A stretch of 64,000 nt of DNA from Streptomyces formicae (GTDB lineage: Bacteria; Actinomycetota; Actinomycetes; Streptomycetales; Streptomycetaceae): positions 3,760,001-3,824,000 of the forward strand of contig NZ_CP022685.1 of NCBI RefSeq assembly GCF_002556545.1. The letters are read 5' to 3'. Below, in pieces: positions 26,318-35,178 of this stretch (the stretch's first letter is position 1; each line of letters starts with the position of its first letter). The notes below the pieces were generated by a model. The model saw nothing but the letters and a program-made list of their open reading frames with translations, did not search any database and was not told the DNA's origin. The position numbers and the translations under genes were made by a program.

Positions 26318-27754
26318 TCAGCGGCCCTGGAAGCGGGCCGAGCTGGACCGGGCCTTGCCGAGCTTCTTGTACAGGCGGCTACCGGGGCACTCCGTGGCGA
26401 ATCCGTCCCGATGGCCGGAGATCACCCGGAGCCGGACGTTCGAGCCTTTCTTGTACAGGTTGCCACCGCCGGACTTCAGGTATGTCGACCCGCGCGGATT
26501 GGCGCCGTACAGGCCGAGCTTCCACGCGGTCAGCCGGGCGACGGCGTTCACGGCCGCCTTCGGGGGGTTGGAGCTGCTGTACGTGCCGAGGACGGCGATG
26601 CCCATGCTGTCCGTGTTGAAACCGAGAGTGTGGGCCCCCAGGACCGGCTTGGCCACACCTCCGGCACGTCCTTCGTAGATGTTTCCGCACTTGTCGACCG
26701 CGAAGTTGTAGCCGAAGTCACGCCAGCCGCTGCTCTTGACGTGGAAGCGGTAGATGCTGCGCAGCACGGATCCGGCCTGTGAGCAGCTGTAATTGTTGCC
26801 GGACGCGCTGTGGTGCACGAAGGCGGCCTTCACCGTCTTGGTATAGGCGAAGTCCTTCTCGCGGAGCTTCTCGTCGGCGCCCCAGCCCTTGCGCGTGATG
26901 ATGCGCGGGCGCGGACCGATGTAGGGCCGCGCCTTGCCGACCGCCTCGGAGCCGCCGCGCACGGCGATCAGGTCGTCCTCCGTCTGACGCTTGGTCAGCT
27001 CGGGGATCACGGTGGCGCCCATCGGGGCGAGGTCCGCGTTGACGGCCGAGGCCGTGGCGGACTCCACGGTCATGGCGGTGGCGCCGGCGCGGGCCGCCTC
27101 CGCCTTGCCCCCGGCGCCCTGCCGGGGCGGCTCGTCGCCGGGGTCGACCAGTTCGAGGCGCAGGCCCTTGGGGAGGGGCGACGCGAGCGGGGCCCGGGGC
27201 AGGGCCCTCTCGGTGGCCGTGGCGGAACCCGAGCGCTCGGACCGCTCGGGTTCCGCCCGTACGCGGAGTTCGACGCCGTCCGAGTCGCCGACCCACAGCG
27301 GGGCGGTCGAGCCGCGCACGGCGCCGGTGCCGCGCTCGGGGGTGCCCGGGTCGGCGGCGTGTTCGTGGTTGTGGGTCTCCACGCCCTGCCAGGCCGACCA
27401 GGTGGTCGTGCCGGTCGCCCGGGTGCGGACCTGGACGGTGCCGTGCAGTTCGGCTTCGGGGTCGTCCCAGACGACGCCGACCAGGGAGAAGGGACGTACG
27501 TCGCGCCGGGCGACGCCCTCTTCGCGCGACGCGGGGCCCAGCGAGCGGTCGGAGCCCGCCGGGGTGAGCGGGAGGGACTGGGTGCTGCCGGGGACCGATC
27601 CGGCGGCCCGCGCGGGGGCCGCCGCCACCGCGGACCCGGCGGGGGACTCCGCGGCGGGTGTCGCGGCGCGCGCGCCGGACGACGGCAGGGTGAGGGGCAC
27701 GGCCAGGGCGGCCGCGCACGTGACGCCGATCGAGGAAGCAAGAAATCCACGCAT
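26318..27754 (-). CDS. Secreted N-acetylmuramoyl-L-alanine amidase, PGRP/amidase_2 type
   Basis: Cleaves the lactyl-peptide bond of peptidoglycan, a wall-remodelling role. The 478-residue product starts MRGFLASSIGVTC with a signal peptide of about 33 residues. The middle (about 60-290) is Ala/Pro/Gly-rich with a beta domain (TVQVRTRATGTTTWSAWQGV). The C-terminal ~200 residues are the PGRP domain: AAFVHHSASGNNYSC (first zinc His), RFHVKSSGWRDFGYNF, NIYEGRAGG, GAHTLGFNTDSMGIAVLG and the zinc end SGHRDGFATECPGS. All expected zinc ligands are present, so it should be active. It is divergent from the TIGR03089 gene. The start at 27754 has a weak ribosome site. Confidence 0.92.
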   Translation of the reverse strand: MRGFLASSIGVTCAAALAVPLTLPSSGARAATPAAESPAGSAVAAAPARAAGSVPGSTQSLPLTPAGSDRSLGPASREEGVARRDVRPFSLVGVVWDDPEAELHGTVQVRTRATGTTTWSAWQGVETHNHEHAADPGTPERGTGAVRGSTAPLWVGDSDGVELRVRAEPERSERSGSATATERALPRAPLASPLPKGLRLELVDPGDEPPRQGAGGKAEAARAGATAMTVESATASAVNADLAPMGATVIPELTKRQTEDDLIAVRGGSEAVGKARPYIGPRPRIITRKGWGADEKLREKDFAYTKTVKAAFVHHSASGNNYSCSQAGSVLRSIYRFHVKSSGWRDFGYNFAVDKCGNIYEGRAGGVAKPVLGAHTLGFNTDSMGIAVLGTYSSSNPPKAAVNAVARLTAWKLGLYGANPRGSTYLKSGGGNLYKKGSNVRLRVISGHRDGFATECPGSRLYKKLGKARSSSARFQGR

Positions 27755-27879
27755 ACGTCTGATAGTCGACACAGCGGAACATATCTGTCCATTGGGGAAC
27801 TGACGGACCGTCGGCCCGGAGCGGCCGAACCGGCGGCCGGGGCTCCCCCGCCACGCCGGGGCGCCACGGACCGCCCGCG

Positions 27880-27885
27880 TACCCT
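27880..27885 (+). promoter_or_regulatory. -10 element TACCCT for a leaderless TIGR03089 gene
   Basis: TACCCT lies 7 nt before GTG 27893, where a leaderless transcript would begin. No ribosome-binding site precedes the start. A -35 could not be placed. Confidence 0.5.
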
Positions 27886-27892
27886 TGCGCCC

Positions 27893-28642
27893 GTGAACGC
27901 CAACGACCGCACCCCTGCCGACCTGCTGCGATCCGCGCTCGCCGCGGACCCGGGCCGCCCCCTTGTCACCTTCTACGACGACGCCACGGGCGAGCGCGTG
28001 GAATTGTCCGTGGCCACCTTCGCCAATTGGGTGGCCAAGACCGCCAATCTGCTCCAGGGCGACCTCGCCGCCGAGCCCGGCGACCGGGTCGCACTGCTGC
28101 TTCCCGCGCACTGGCAGACCGCGGTGTGGCTGCTCGCCTGTTCGTCGGTGGGAGTCGTCGCCGACGTGGGCGGGGATCCGGCGTCGGCCGATCTCGTCGT
28201 GAGCGGTCCCGAATCCCTTGACGCGGCGCGCGCCTGCTCCGGCGAGCGGATCGCGCTGGCGCTCCGGCCGCTCGGCGGGCGCTTCCCTCAGACGCCGGAG
28301 GGCTTCGCCGATTACGCGGTGGAGGTGCCGAGCCAGGGGGACCGGTTCGCTCCGTACGCGCCGGTGGATCCTGACGAGGTCGCGCTCGCGGTCGACGGGG
28401 GCGAGCTGAGCGGCGCCGAGGTGGTGGAGCGGGCGCGCGCCGACGCGGAGCGGCTGGGCGTCGGACCCGGACGGATTCTTTCGGGGCTGTCGTACGGGGC
28501 GTGGGAGGGGCTCAGCTCGGGGTTGTACGCCGCGCTTGCCTCCGGGGGGTCCGTGGTGCTCTGCCGGAACCTCGACCAGGCCGCTGAGGGGGTTCTCGAG
28601 AAGCGGGTCGCGGACGAGCGGGTGACGGTCACCGTGCGGTGA
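27893..28642 (+). CDS. TIGR03089 family protein, half-size adenylation-like protein
   Basis: A 249-residue protein resembling the N-terminal half of acyl-CoA synthetases (ANL superfamily): RPLVTFYDDATGERVELSVA, FANWVAKTANLL and GDRVALLLPAHWQTAVWLLA are the usual opening. But the P-loop that binds ATP (normally a T/S/G-rich TSGTTGxPK) and the mobile C-terminal domain are absent. A reduced second part with GLSYGAWEGLSSGLYAALAS remains. Enzymatic activity is therefore unlikely. TIGR03089 is an actinobacterial family of unknown role. The start is GTG 27893, probably leaderless. It is divergent from the amidase and 210 bp before the first LCP gene. Confidence 0.85.
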   Translation: MNANDRTPADLLRSALAADPGRPLVTFYDDATGERVELSVATFANWVAKTANLLQGDLAAEPGDRVALLLPAHWQTAVWLLACSSVGVVADVGGDPASADLVVSGPESLDAARACSGERIALALRPLGGRFPQTPEGFADYAVEVPSQGDRFAPYAPVDPDEVALAVDGGELSGAEVVERARADAERLGVGPGRILSGLSYGAWEGLSSGLYAALASGGSVVLCRNLDQAAEGVLEKRVADERVTVTVR

Positions 28643-28670
28643 GCTTGCCTCCCGGGGGGCTGGGGCTTTC

Positions 28671-28715
28671 GAGTGCGGGTTCGTCGTGGTCGCTCGCGCG
28701 GTTCCCCGCGCCCCT
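28671..28715. repeat. GC-rich palindromic repeat, single arm
   Basis: A diverged arm (GGTCGCTCGCGCGGTTCCCC then GCGCCCCT; core 28688-28715), preceded by the same GAGTGCGGGTTCGTCGT lead as at 23957. It lies between TIGR03089 and the first LCP gene, which point the same way, where it may end the first transcript. Confidence 0.85.
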
Positions 28716-28852
28716 CGAGCACTCGCCCCTTCGGGACTCGTCCCCCGTTCGGCTCAGTCGATTCGCTGGTCCAGAGGCCCCCCGCCCCGCTTCGGTCCAT
28801 GGTCGTAAGGACGCACCATGCACCGACGTAGCCGTGAGGGGTGGACGTACAC

Positions 28853-30133
28853 GTGAGCGACCCCGGAGGGATGTCCGAGTCGAGGGGTACGTACGGGCCC
28901 GGTGCCGGTGCGAGTCCCAGTGGCATGGGTGCCGTCCGGCGCAGGCGGCGGTGGCTGCGGTACGGGGCGCTCGGTGTCGCCGTCCTGGTGCTGGCCGCCG
29001 GGGGCGTGGGCTGGGCCGCGTACCAGAAGCTCAACGGCAACATCACCAAGGACACCGACGCGGCCGCCGAGCTGGCGCGCTACGAGAAGGAGCGGCCGAC
29101 GCCGCTGGTGCACGACGCCCAGAACATCCTGCTCATCGGCTCCGACACCCGCGCGGGCCGGGGCAACGGGAAGTACGGCAGGGATCCCGGCACCCAGCGC
29201 TCGGACACCACGATCCTGCTGCACCTGGCGGCGGACCGGCAGAGCGCGACCGCCGTCTCCATCCCGCGCGACGTGATGGTGGACATCCCGAGCTGCCGAC
29301 GGCCCGACGGCTCCCGGACCAGGGCCCAGTTCGCCCAGTTCAACTGGGCGTACGAGTTCGGCGGCACGGCCTGCACCATCCGCACGATCGAGAAGCTGAC
29401 GAAGATCCGCGTCGATCACCACATGGTGGTGGACTTCGCCGGGTTCAAGGGCATGGTCGACGCGGTGGACGGCGTGCAGGTCTGCCTGCGGGCCCCGGTC
29501 GACGACACCGACGCCCACGTGAAGCTCGCCGCGGGCAAGCAGACCCTCAACGGCGAACAGGCTCTCGGTTATGTCCGGGCGCGCAAAAGCCTCGGCAATG
29601 GCAGCGACACCGACCGGATGGACCGCCAGCAGGAGTTCCTCGGGGCACTCGTCAACAAGGTGCAGAGCAATGACGTCCTGCTGAATCCCGCCAAGCTCTA
29701 TCCCGTTCTCGACGCGGCGACTTCTTCGCTCACCACTGATCCGGCACTCGCCAGCCTGCGGGGTTTGTACGAACTGGTGCGCGGCATGCGCAATATCCCC
29801 ACAGAACGGGTGCAGTTCCTCACCGTGCCCCGGCAGTCGTACTCCTACGACGCCAATCGCGACGAGCTCGTCGAACCGGCGGCCGAGGAACTCTTCACCC
29901 GGCTCCGCACCGACAGCCCGGTCCAGGTGACCCCTCGGGAGCCCGAGAAATCGGCGCCGAGCCAGGAACGGGCGTACGAGGAGTCCTCGTACGAAGAGGG
30001 ATCCGGATACGAGGAGGGGTACGAGGACTCCGGTGAGTACGGGAGCGACGAGAAGCCGGACGACCCTTCACATACTCCGTCGCCCGCGCCGACATTCCGG
30101 GGCAACACGGCCGCTGGAGCTACCTGCGAGTAA
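28853..30133 (+). CDS. LytR-CpsA-Psr (LCP) family ligase, first of five
   Basis: LCP enzymes transfer undecaprenyl-phosphate-linked glycopolymers onto peptidoglycan outside the membrane. This 426-residue copy has a short basic cytoplasmic N-terminus (RRRRRW), one membrane span at about residues 34-56 and an extracytoplasmic LCP domain at about 85-330. Key sites are NILLIGSDTRAG, RSDTTILLHL, SIPRDVMVDIPSC (catalytic Arg-Asp) and YVRARKSLGNGSDTDRMDRQ. There is no LytR_C domain; instead the C-terminus is an acidic, Tyr/Ser/Glu-rich tail (YEEGSGYEEGYEDSGEYGSD). Of two GTG starts, 28853 has GAGGGG at better spacing than 28841. Confidence 0.9.
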   Translation: MSDPGGMSESRGTYGPGAGASPSGMGAVRRRRRWLRYGALGVAVLVLAAGGVGWAAYQKLNGNITKDTDAAAELARYEKERPTPLVHDAQNILLIGSDTRAGRGNGKYGRDPGTQRSDTTILLHLAADRQSATAVSIPRDVMVDIPSCRRPDGSRTRAQFAQFNWAYEFGGTACTIRTIEKLTKIRVDHHMVVDFAGFKGMVDAVDGVQVCLRAPVDDTDAHVKLAAGKQTLNGEQALGYVRARKSLGNGSDTDRMDRQQEFLGALVNKVQSNDVLLNPAKLYPVLDAATSSLTTDPALASLRGLYELVRGMRNIPTERVQFLTVPRQSYSYDANRDELVEPAAEELFTRLRTDSPVQVTPREPEKSAPSQERAYEESSYEEGSGYEEGYEDSGEYGSDEKPDDPSHTPSPAPTFRGNTAAGATCE

Positions 30134-30182
30134 AACGATCGCCAAGCCGGAGACGCTCCCCACCAAGAAATAGGGCGGATTG

Positions 30183-30246
30183 CCCAGTTGTAGGGGAGTG
30201 GAATTTGTCACCGGCGTCGTTCAGCGCTGAACTGGGCGGATAGTGT
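30183..30246 (+). promoter_or_regulatory. Candidate promoter/operator before the second LCP gene
   Basis: The 226-bp gap between the first two LCP genes holds a perfect 14-bp palindrome, GTTCAGCGCTGAAC (30219-30232), a possible -10, TAGTGT (30241-30246), and outer arms CCCAGTT (30183-30189) and AACTGGG (30230-30236). A further half-site, CGCTGAACG, is at 30284-30292. A near copy of the palindrome lies upstream of lctP. This suggests the second LCP gene has its own regulated start. Confidence 0.45.
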
Positions 30247-30359
30247 GAGCGATCCGGCGCGCCTGGCCCTCTGGGCGGCGCGCCGCTGAACGACTGACCG
30301 AGCGCCTTTCTTGAGGGGGGAAAGGCGCCGCGTGGCCCCGACGGAGGACGCAAACAACC

Positions 30360-32102
30360 GTGGACGCGCAAGGCCGTGGGCGGGCGGAGAACATCGACCC
30401 CGCAGACCAGTGGGTACTCAACCCGACTACCGGTGATTACGAATTGCGACTGAGCCCCTCCGCTGGGCAGTCGACGGTTCCAGGACCCCGGAGATCAGCA
30501 CCCCGTCCGGGTGGCCGCGGCCGCCCTGCGCCGGGTGGTGAGCGACCGCGCGGTGACGAGCGGGACGAGCGGCAGCGGGAAGTGCCGGGACAGCGCAGGC
30601 GCCGGGTCAAGGAGCCGGAAGCCGCGACGGGCGGCAGGCGCAAGCAGAAGCCCCGGAAGTCCAAGGGCAAGAAGGTCCTGATGTGGACCGGCGGCTCGCT
30701 GGCCTTCCTGCTCGTCGCGGGCTGCACCGGTGGGTACCTCTACTACCAGCACCTCAACGACAACATCACGTCGATAGACGATGACGGCGCGAGCACCGGC
30801 GGCTTCAGCAAGGACCGGGCCATCAACATCCTGGTGATGGGCACCGACAAGCGCAGCGGCAGCGGCAACAAGGGCTACGGCGACGAGGGCAGCGTCGGCC
30901 ACGCCGACACGACGATCCTCCTCCACGTCTCCAAGGACCGTACGAACGCGACCGCGTTGAGCATCCCGCGCGACATGATCACCGACATCCCGGACTGCCC
31001 GACGAAGCAGCCGGACGGCAGCATGAAGACCATCAAGGGCACGCCGAACGTCCGCTTCAACGAAAGCCTCGGCCAGTACGACCGCACGCCGAGCTGCACC
31101 ATGCGTACGGTCACGAAGATCACCGGGATAACTCCCGACCACTTCATGGTGGCCGACTTCAACGCGGTCAAGACGCTCTCCAGCGCGGTCGGCGGCGTGG
31201 AGGTCTGCCTCGCCAAGGACATCGACGACCCCAAGTCGCACCTGAAGCTGTCCAGGGGCAAGCACGTGGTCAAGGGCGAGGAGGCGCTGGCGTTCGTCCG
31301 CACGCGCCATTCCGTGGGCCAGGGCGGCGACCTGAGCCGGATCGAGCTGCAGCAGCAGTTCCTCAGCTCCCTGATGCGCAAGCTGAGTTCGGGCGACACC
31401 CTCACCAACCCGAAGAAGATGATAGAGCTCGCGGAGGCGGGCACCGAGGCCCTCACCGTCGACTCCAAGATCGCCGACATCATGAAGCTCAAGGACCTCG
31501 GCATGGAGCTCGGCAAGCTCGACATGAAGAACCTGACCTTCGTCACGGTGCCGGTCATCGACAACCCCGCCGAGAAGACCCCCGTCACGGTCGTGCCCAA
31601 CCAGCCCAAGGCCGACCCGCTCTTCGCGATGATGCGCGCCGACGAGTCGCTGACCGAGGTGAAGAAGAAGGAGAAGAAGGAGAAGGCCGCGGTGGCCGCC
31701 CGCCTCAAGGGCCCCAAGGCCGACGCCTCCGAGGTGCGGGTCGACATCTACAACGGCAGCGGGAAGACCGGCGCCGCTCAGACAACTCTCACCTGGCTGC
31801 AGAACAATGAGGGAGTGCTCAAGTCCAGCCAACTGGGCAACGCGCCCTCGGACATCAAGAAGACGACGCTCGAGTACGCGCCCGACCAGGCGGACCAGGC
31901 CCGTCGGCTCGCCGACATCATGGGTCTGCCCGCCGCCGCCCTGAAGCCGGGCAAGAGCGAGAAGAACGCACAGGGTCTCCCTGCCATGAAGTTGACGCTC
32001 GGCGGTGACTTCAAGGGCGCGGGGGTGCCCGTCTCCGCTCCGACGAAGGCGCCGGAGGGGATCCAGAAAGTCGAAGCTGACAAGACTGTGTGTGCCAAGT
32101 GA
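30360..32102 (+). CDS. LCP family ligase with LytR_C domain, second of five
   Basis: A 580-residue LCP protein. The cytoplasmic N-terminus of about 110 residues is basic and Pro/Gly-rich; the single span is at about 114-132 (VLMWTGGSLAFLLVAGCTGG). The LCP domain covers about 150-400 with NILVMGTDKRSGSGN, HADTTILLHVS, SIPRDMITDIPDC and FVRTRHSVGQGGDLSRIELQ. Near residue 460 a LytR_C domain begins (EVRVDIYNGSGKTGAAQTTL). A Lys-rich linker (KKKEKKEKAA) separates the two. It starts at GTG 30360 with GGAGG 12 nt upstream. Sequence features are closest to the third copy, suggesting tandem duplication. Confidence 0.9.
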   Translation: MDAQGRGRAENIDPADQWVLNPTTGDYELRLSPSAGQSTVPGPRRSAPRPGGRGRPAPGGERPRGDERDERQREVPGQRRRRVKEPEAATGGRRKQKPRKSKGKKVLMWTGGSLAFLLVAGCTGGYLYYQHLNDNITSIDDDGASTGGFSKDRAINILVMGTDKRSGSGNKGYGDEGSVGHADTTILLHVSKDRTNATALSIPRDMITDIPDCPTKQPDGSMKTIKGTPNVRFNESLGQYDRTPSCTMRTVTKITGITPDHFMVADFNAVKTLSSAVGGVEVCLAKDIDDPKSHLKLSRGKHVVKGEEALAFVRTRHSVGQGGDLSRIELQQQFLSSLMRKLSSGDTLTNPKKMIELAEAGTEALTVDSKIADIMKLKDLGMELGKLDMKNLTFVTVPVIDNPAEKTPVTVVPNQPKADPLFAMMRADESLTEVKKKEKKEKAAVAARLKGPKADASEVRVDIYNGSGKTGAAQTTLTWLQNNEGVLKSSQLGNAPSDIKKTTLEYAPDQADQARRLADIMGLPAAALKPGKSEKNAQGLPAMKLTLGGDFKGAGVPVSAPTKAPEGIQKVEADKTVCAK

Positions 32103-32235
32103 CCTGAAGCGGTCGTTCTGCGTCTAACAATGCGCCAAAGCAAGTACGTCGGCCCGGGCCGCGTATGTCGCACCGGCGCGTCAAGAGGACGCGGGGCGAC
32201 CGCAGTTCAGGGATGGGGCGGGGAGGGGCATGGGG

Positions 32236-33912
32236 ATGGGACAGAAGAGCGTGCGTGAGGAGGGGGCGCGACAACGCGCCCCGCACGCAAGTGATCACGG
32301 CTGGGACGGAGGCGAGTCCGAGGGCGAGGAGCGCCCCGGGGAGCCCCCGGACGGCGACGGCGAACCCTCGCAGGGCTCGGCCCGCCACCGGCACCGGCGC
32401 GGTGGGGGCGGCGGAGGGCGCACGCCGCGGCGCAAGCGGGGGGTGCTCCGCTGGTCGGCGGCGGTCCTCGCCGTACTGATAATCGGCACGGCCGGCGCCG
32501 GATACCTGTACTACCAGCACCTGAACAACAGCCTGCAGACCGACGACCTGAACCTGGGCGAGCACAGGGCCCCGGCCCCCACGCCCAACGCGGCGGGTCA
32601 GACTCCGATGAACATCCTGCTCATCGGCTCGGACGCGCGCGACTCCAAGGCGAACCAGAAGCTCGGCGGCGCCAAGGAGACCTTCGGCGCACCGCCGCTC
32701 GCCGACGTCCAGATGCTGCTCCACCTGTCGGCCGACCGCAGCAACATGTCCGTGGTCAGCATGCCGCGCGACACCCTGCTGCAGATCCCCAAGTGCACCG
32801 ACCCGGACGACGGCAAGGTCTATCCGCAGACCGGCCCGAAGTACATGACGAACGAGTCGCTGGGCCACGGCGGCCCCGGCTGCACCGTCGCCACCTGGGA
32901 GAAGCTCACCAAGATCCACATCGACCACTTCATGATGGTCGACTTCGCGGGTGTGGTCTCCATGGCGGACGCCATCGGCGGCGTACCGGTCTGCGTGGAC
33001 AAGAACATCCACTCGCGCACCAGCCAGGGCAAGGGCTCGGGCCTGAAGCTGAAGAAGGGCACCACGGAGGTCAAGGGCGAGCAGGCCCTGCAGTGGCTGC
33101 GCACCCGCTACGGCTTCGAGGGCGGCACCGACATCAGCCGCGCCAAGGCCCAGCACATGTACATGAACGCGCTGGTCCGCAAGCTCCGCGAGAACACCGG
33201 CCTGACCAGCCCCAACCAGCTGCGCAAGCTCGCCGAGAAGGCGGTGGACGCGCTGAAGGTCGACGACGGTCTCGGCAGCATCAAGAAGCTCTACGACCTG
33301 GGCAACGAGCTCAAGAAGGTCCCCGCGGAGCGCACGACGATGACGACCATGCCGTTCGACTACGCCGGTGAACGCGTCGTTCCCAAGCCCGGCGACGCCG
33401 AGCAGCTCTTCCGCCTCGTCCGCGACGACATCCCGCTGGACGGCAAGGGCAAGAAGAAGAAGCCCGCGAAGGAGAAGCTCTCGGACGACCCCGCGGCCGC
33501 GGACGACAAGATCGCGATCCAGGTCCAGAACGGCACGCGCACCGACGCGCTCGCCCCGGTCCCCGGCCGCGCCAGCACGGTGGCGCAGCTCCTTTCGGGC
33601 AAGGGCTTCGCGAAGGCCGCCCCTGACACGACGACGTCGCTCGCCGAGAAGCGGACGGTCGTACGCTTCCCGAGCGCCGAACTGGAGGGCGATGCCCAGC
33701 GGGTCGCCAAGTCCCTCGGTCTGCCGCTGAGTTCGGTGAAGAAGTCGACGGACGTCTCCGGGGTGACGCTGGTCGTCGGCGCCGACTGGCGCGAGGGTGA
33801 CGTACCACCCAAGCCGAAGAAGAAGGACGACAAGACGCCGGACTCGGCGGACGCGCTGAGCGGCTCCGACAAGAAGGCGTGCATGAAGGTGGACCCGAAC
33901 TACACCTGGTAG
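32236..33912 (+). CDS. LCP family ligase with LytR_C domain, third of five
   Basis: A 558-residue protein built like the second copy: a charged cytoplasmic N-terminus, one span at about 72-92 (WSAAVLAVLIIGTAGAGYLY), LCP domain at about 120-370 and LytR_C-like domain near 430 (KIAIQVQNGTRTD). Sites include NILLIGSDARDSK, SMPRDTLLQIPKC and LRTRYGFEGGTDISRAKAQH. The usual RSDT motif reads PLADVQMLLHL: the Asp is kept, the flanking Arg and Ser are not. ATG 32236 was preferred over 32230 because GGAGG lies 9 nt from it instead of 3. It is 133 bp after the second copy, plausibly one transcript. Confidence 0.9.
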   Translation: MGQKSVREEGARQRAPHASDHGWDGGESEGEERPGEPPDGDGEPSQGSARHRHRRGGGGGGRTPRRKRGVLRWSAAVLAVLIIGTAGAGYLYYQHLNNSLQTDDLNLGEHRAPAPTPNAAGQTPMNILLIGSDARDSKANQKLGGAKETFGAPPLADVQMLLHLSADRSNMSVVSMPRDTLLQIPKCTDPDDGKVYPQTGPKYMTNESLGHGGPGCTVATWEKLTKIHIDHFMMVDFAGVVSMADAIGGVPVCVDKNIHSRTSQGKGSGLKLKKGTTEVKGEQALQWLRTRYGFEGGTDISRAKAQHMYMNALVRKLRENTGLTSPNQLRKLAEKAVDALKVDDGLGSIKKLYDLGNELKKVPAERTTMTTMPFDYAGERVVPKPGDAEQLFRLVRDDIPLDGKGKKKKPAKEKLSDDPAAADDKIAIQVQNGTRTDALAPVPGRASTVAQLLSGKGFAKAAPDTTTSLAEKRTVVRFPSAELEGDAQRVAKSLGLPLSSVKKSTDVSGVTLVVGADWREGDVPPKPKKKDDKTPDSADALSGSDKKACMKVDPNYTW

Positions 33913-33927
33913 ACGGTCCGGTCGGAC

Positions 33928-33969
33928 GACTCAGGGGCACCCGCCGCTTTCGGCCGGTGCCCCTGAGTC
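33928..33969. terminator. Hairpin between the third LCP gene and the GT2 gene
   Basis: GACTCAGGGGCACC (33928-33941) pairs perfectly with GGTGCCCCTGAGTC (33956-33969), enclosing a smaller GCCG/CGGC stem. It lies in the 85-bp gap between convergent genes and ends both transcripts. Confidence 0.9.
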
Positions 33970-33997
33970 TGTTGTTCCGTACGGCCTTCGGGCCCTC

Positions 33998-35050
33998 TCA
34001 GACCTCCTGGGTCTCCCCGAGGACGGCCGGGCGGCGCGAGGCGATGACCTTCTTGGCCAGCGAGCGCGGGCTGGTCAAAAAGCCCCAGCCCCACGACATG
34101 TGCATGGTCGCGAGGGCCACCGGGATCCGCAGCCTGGCCTTGAGCGGCAGGCCCTTGCCCGCGGGGACGGATCCGGCGGCGATGGCCGCGAGGTAGCCGG
34201 CGGGGACCACGAAGCCCCACGGCGTGAGGGCCGCGCCCACCACGATGCCCGCGGCGATCGCGCAGACGGCGGTCGGCGGCGCGAGGTAGCGCAGGTTGAT
34301 GGAGCCCTCGTGGTAGCGGGCGACGACGTGGCGCCAGCGGCCGTAGTCCTTGTACTGCTTGGCGAGGGCCTTCACGCTCGGGCGCGGGCGGTAGGAGACC
34401 TTCAGCTCGGGCGAGAACCAGATCAGGCCGCCGGCCTCGCGGATGCGGAAGTTCAGCTCCCAGTCCTGGGCGCGGATGAACTCCTCGTTGTAGCCGCCCT
34501 GCCGCTCCAGGGCCTCGCGGCGGAAGACGCCGAGGTAGACCGTCTCGGCCTGCTGGGCCTCGCCTCCGGTGTGGAAGGCGGCGTTGCCCACGCCGATCTT
34601 CGAGGTCATGGCAGCGGCGACCGCGTGCTCCCAGTCGTTCTGGCCCTCGGCGTGCATGATGCCGCCGACGTTCATCGCGCCGGTCTCCTCCAGGAGGCGG
34701 ACGGCGGTCGTGATGTAGCCGGGGGAGAGCGCGGCGTGGCCGTCCACGCGCACCACGATCGGGTGGCGGGACGCCTTGATCGCGGCGTTCAGCGCCGCGG
34801 GCGTGCGGCCTGTCGGGTTGGGGACCGTGTGCACCCGGGCGTTCGTGTTCGACGCCGTCTCGCGGACCAGCTCGGCGGCGATCTCGTCGGTGCGGTCGGT
34901 GGAGGGGCCGAGCGCGACGACGACCTCCATCTCGCCCGCGTACTCCTGCTGCAGGATCGCGTGCACCGCCTCGCGCAGGTGCCGCTCCTCGTTGAGGACG
35001 GGCATGATCACCGATACGGCGGGAGGCTGCACCTCAGACTTCGCGTTCAT
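33998..35050 (-). CDS. Membrane-associated GT2 glycosyltransferase
   Basis: A 350-residue glycosyltransferase. Residues about 10-240 hold the GT2 fold: VSVIMPVLNEERHLREAVHA, VRVDGHAALSPGYITTAVRL (DxH/DxD-type metal site) and FIRAQDWELNFRIREAGG (the QDWELN catalytic block). KALAKQYKDYGRWRHVV follows as in GT2 enzymes with polyprenol-linked products. Two hydrophobic spans at about 262-300 would anchor it. I chose ATG 35050; an adjacent GTG at 35053 is possible and TAACGT lies just upstream, so the transcript may be nearly leaderless. Lying among LCP genes it may build the polymer they attach; substrate is unknown. Confidence 0.85.
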   Translation of the reverse strand: MNAKSEVQPPAVSVIMPVLNEERHLREAVHAILQQEYAGEMEVVVALGPSTDRTDEIAAELVRETASNTNARVHTVPNPTGRTPAALNAAIKASRHPIVVRVDGHAALSPGYITTAVRLLEETGAMNVGGIMHAEGQNDWEHAVAAAMTSKIGVGNAAFHTGGEAQQAETVYLGVFRREALERQGGYNEEFIRAQDWELNFRIREAGGLIWFSPELKVSYRPRPSVKALAKQYKDYGRWRHVVARYHEGSINLRYLAPPTAVCAIAAGIVVGAALTPWGFVVPAGYLAAIAAGSVPAGKGLPLKARLRIPVALATMHMSWGWGFLTSPRSLAKKVIASRRPAVLGETQEV

Positions 35051-35178
35051 CACGCGTCACGTTACCGCGAACGGGGGACACGGGCGCGCGCCGTCCGGGT
35101 CGCTACCCCGGGCCGCATTTCGTATGGCCTTACGTTTCTCGGGTTCCCTGGCCCGTCGCCGACCTCGTCGCCCACCCC

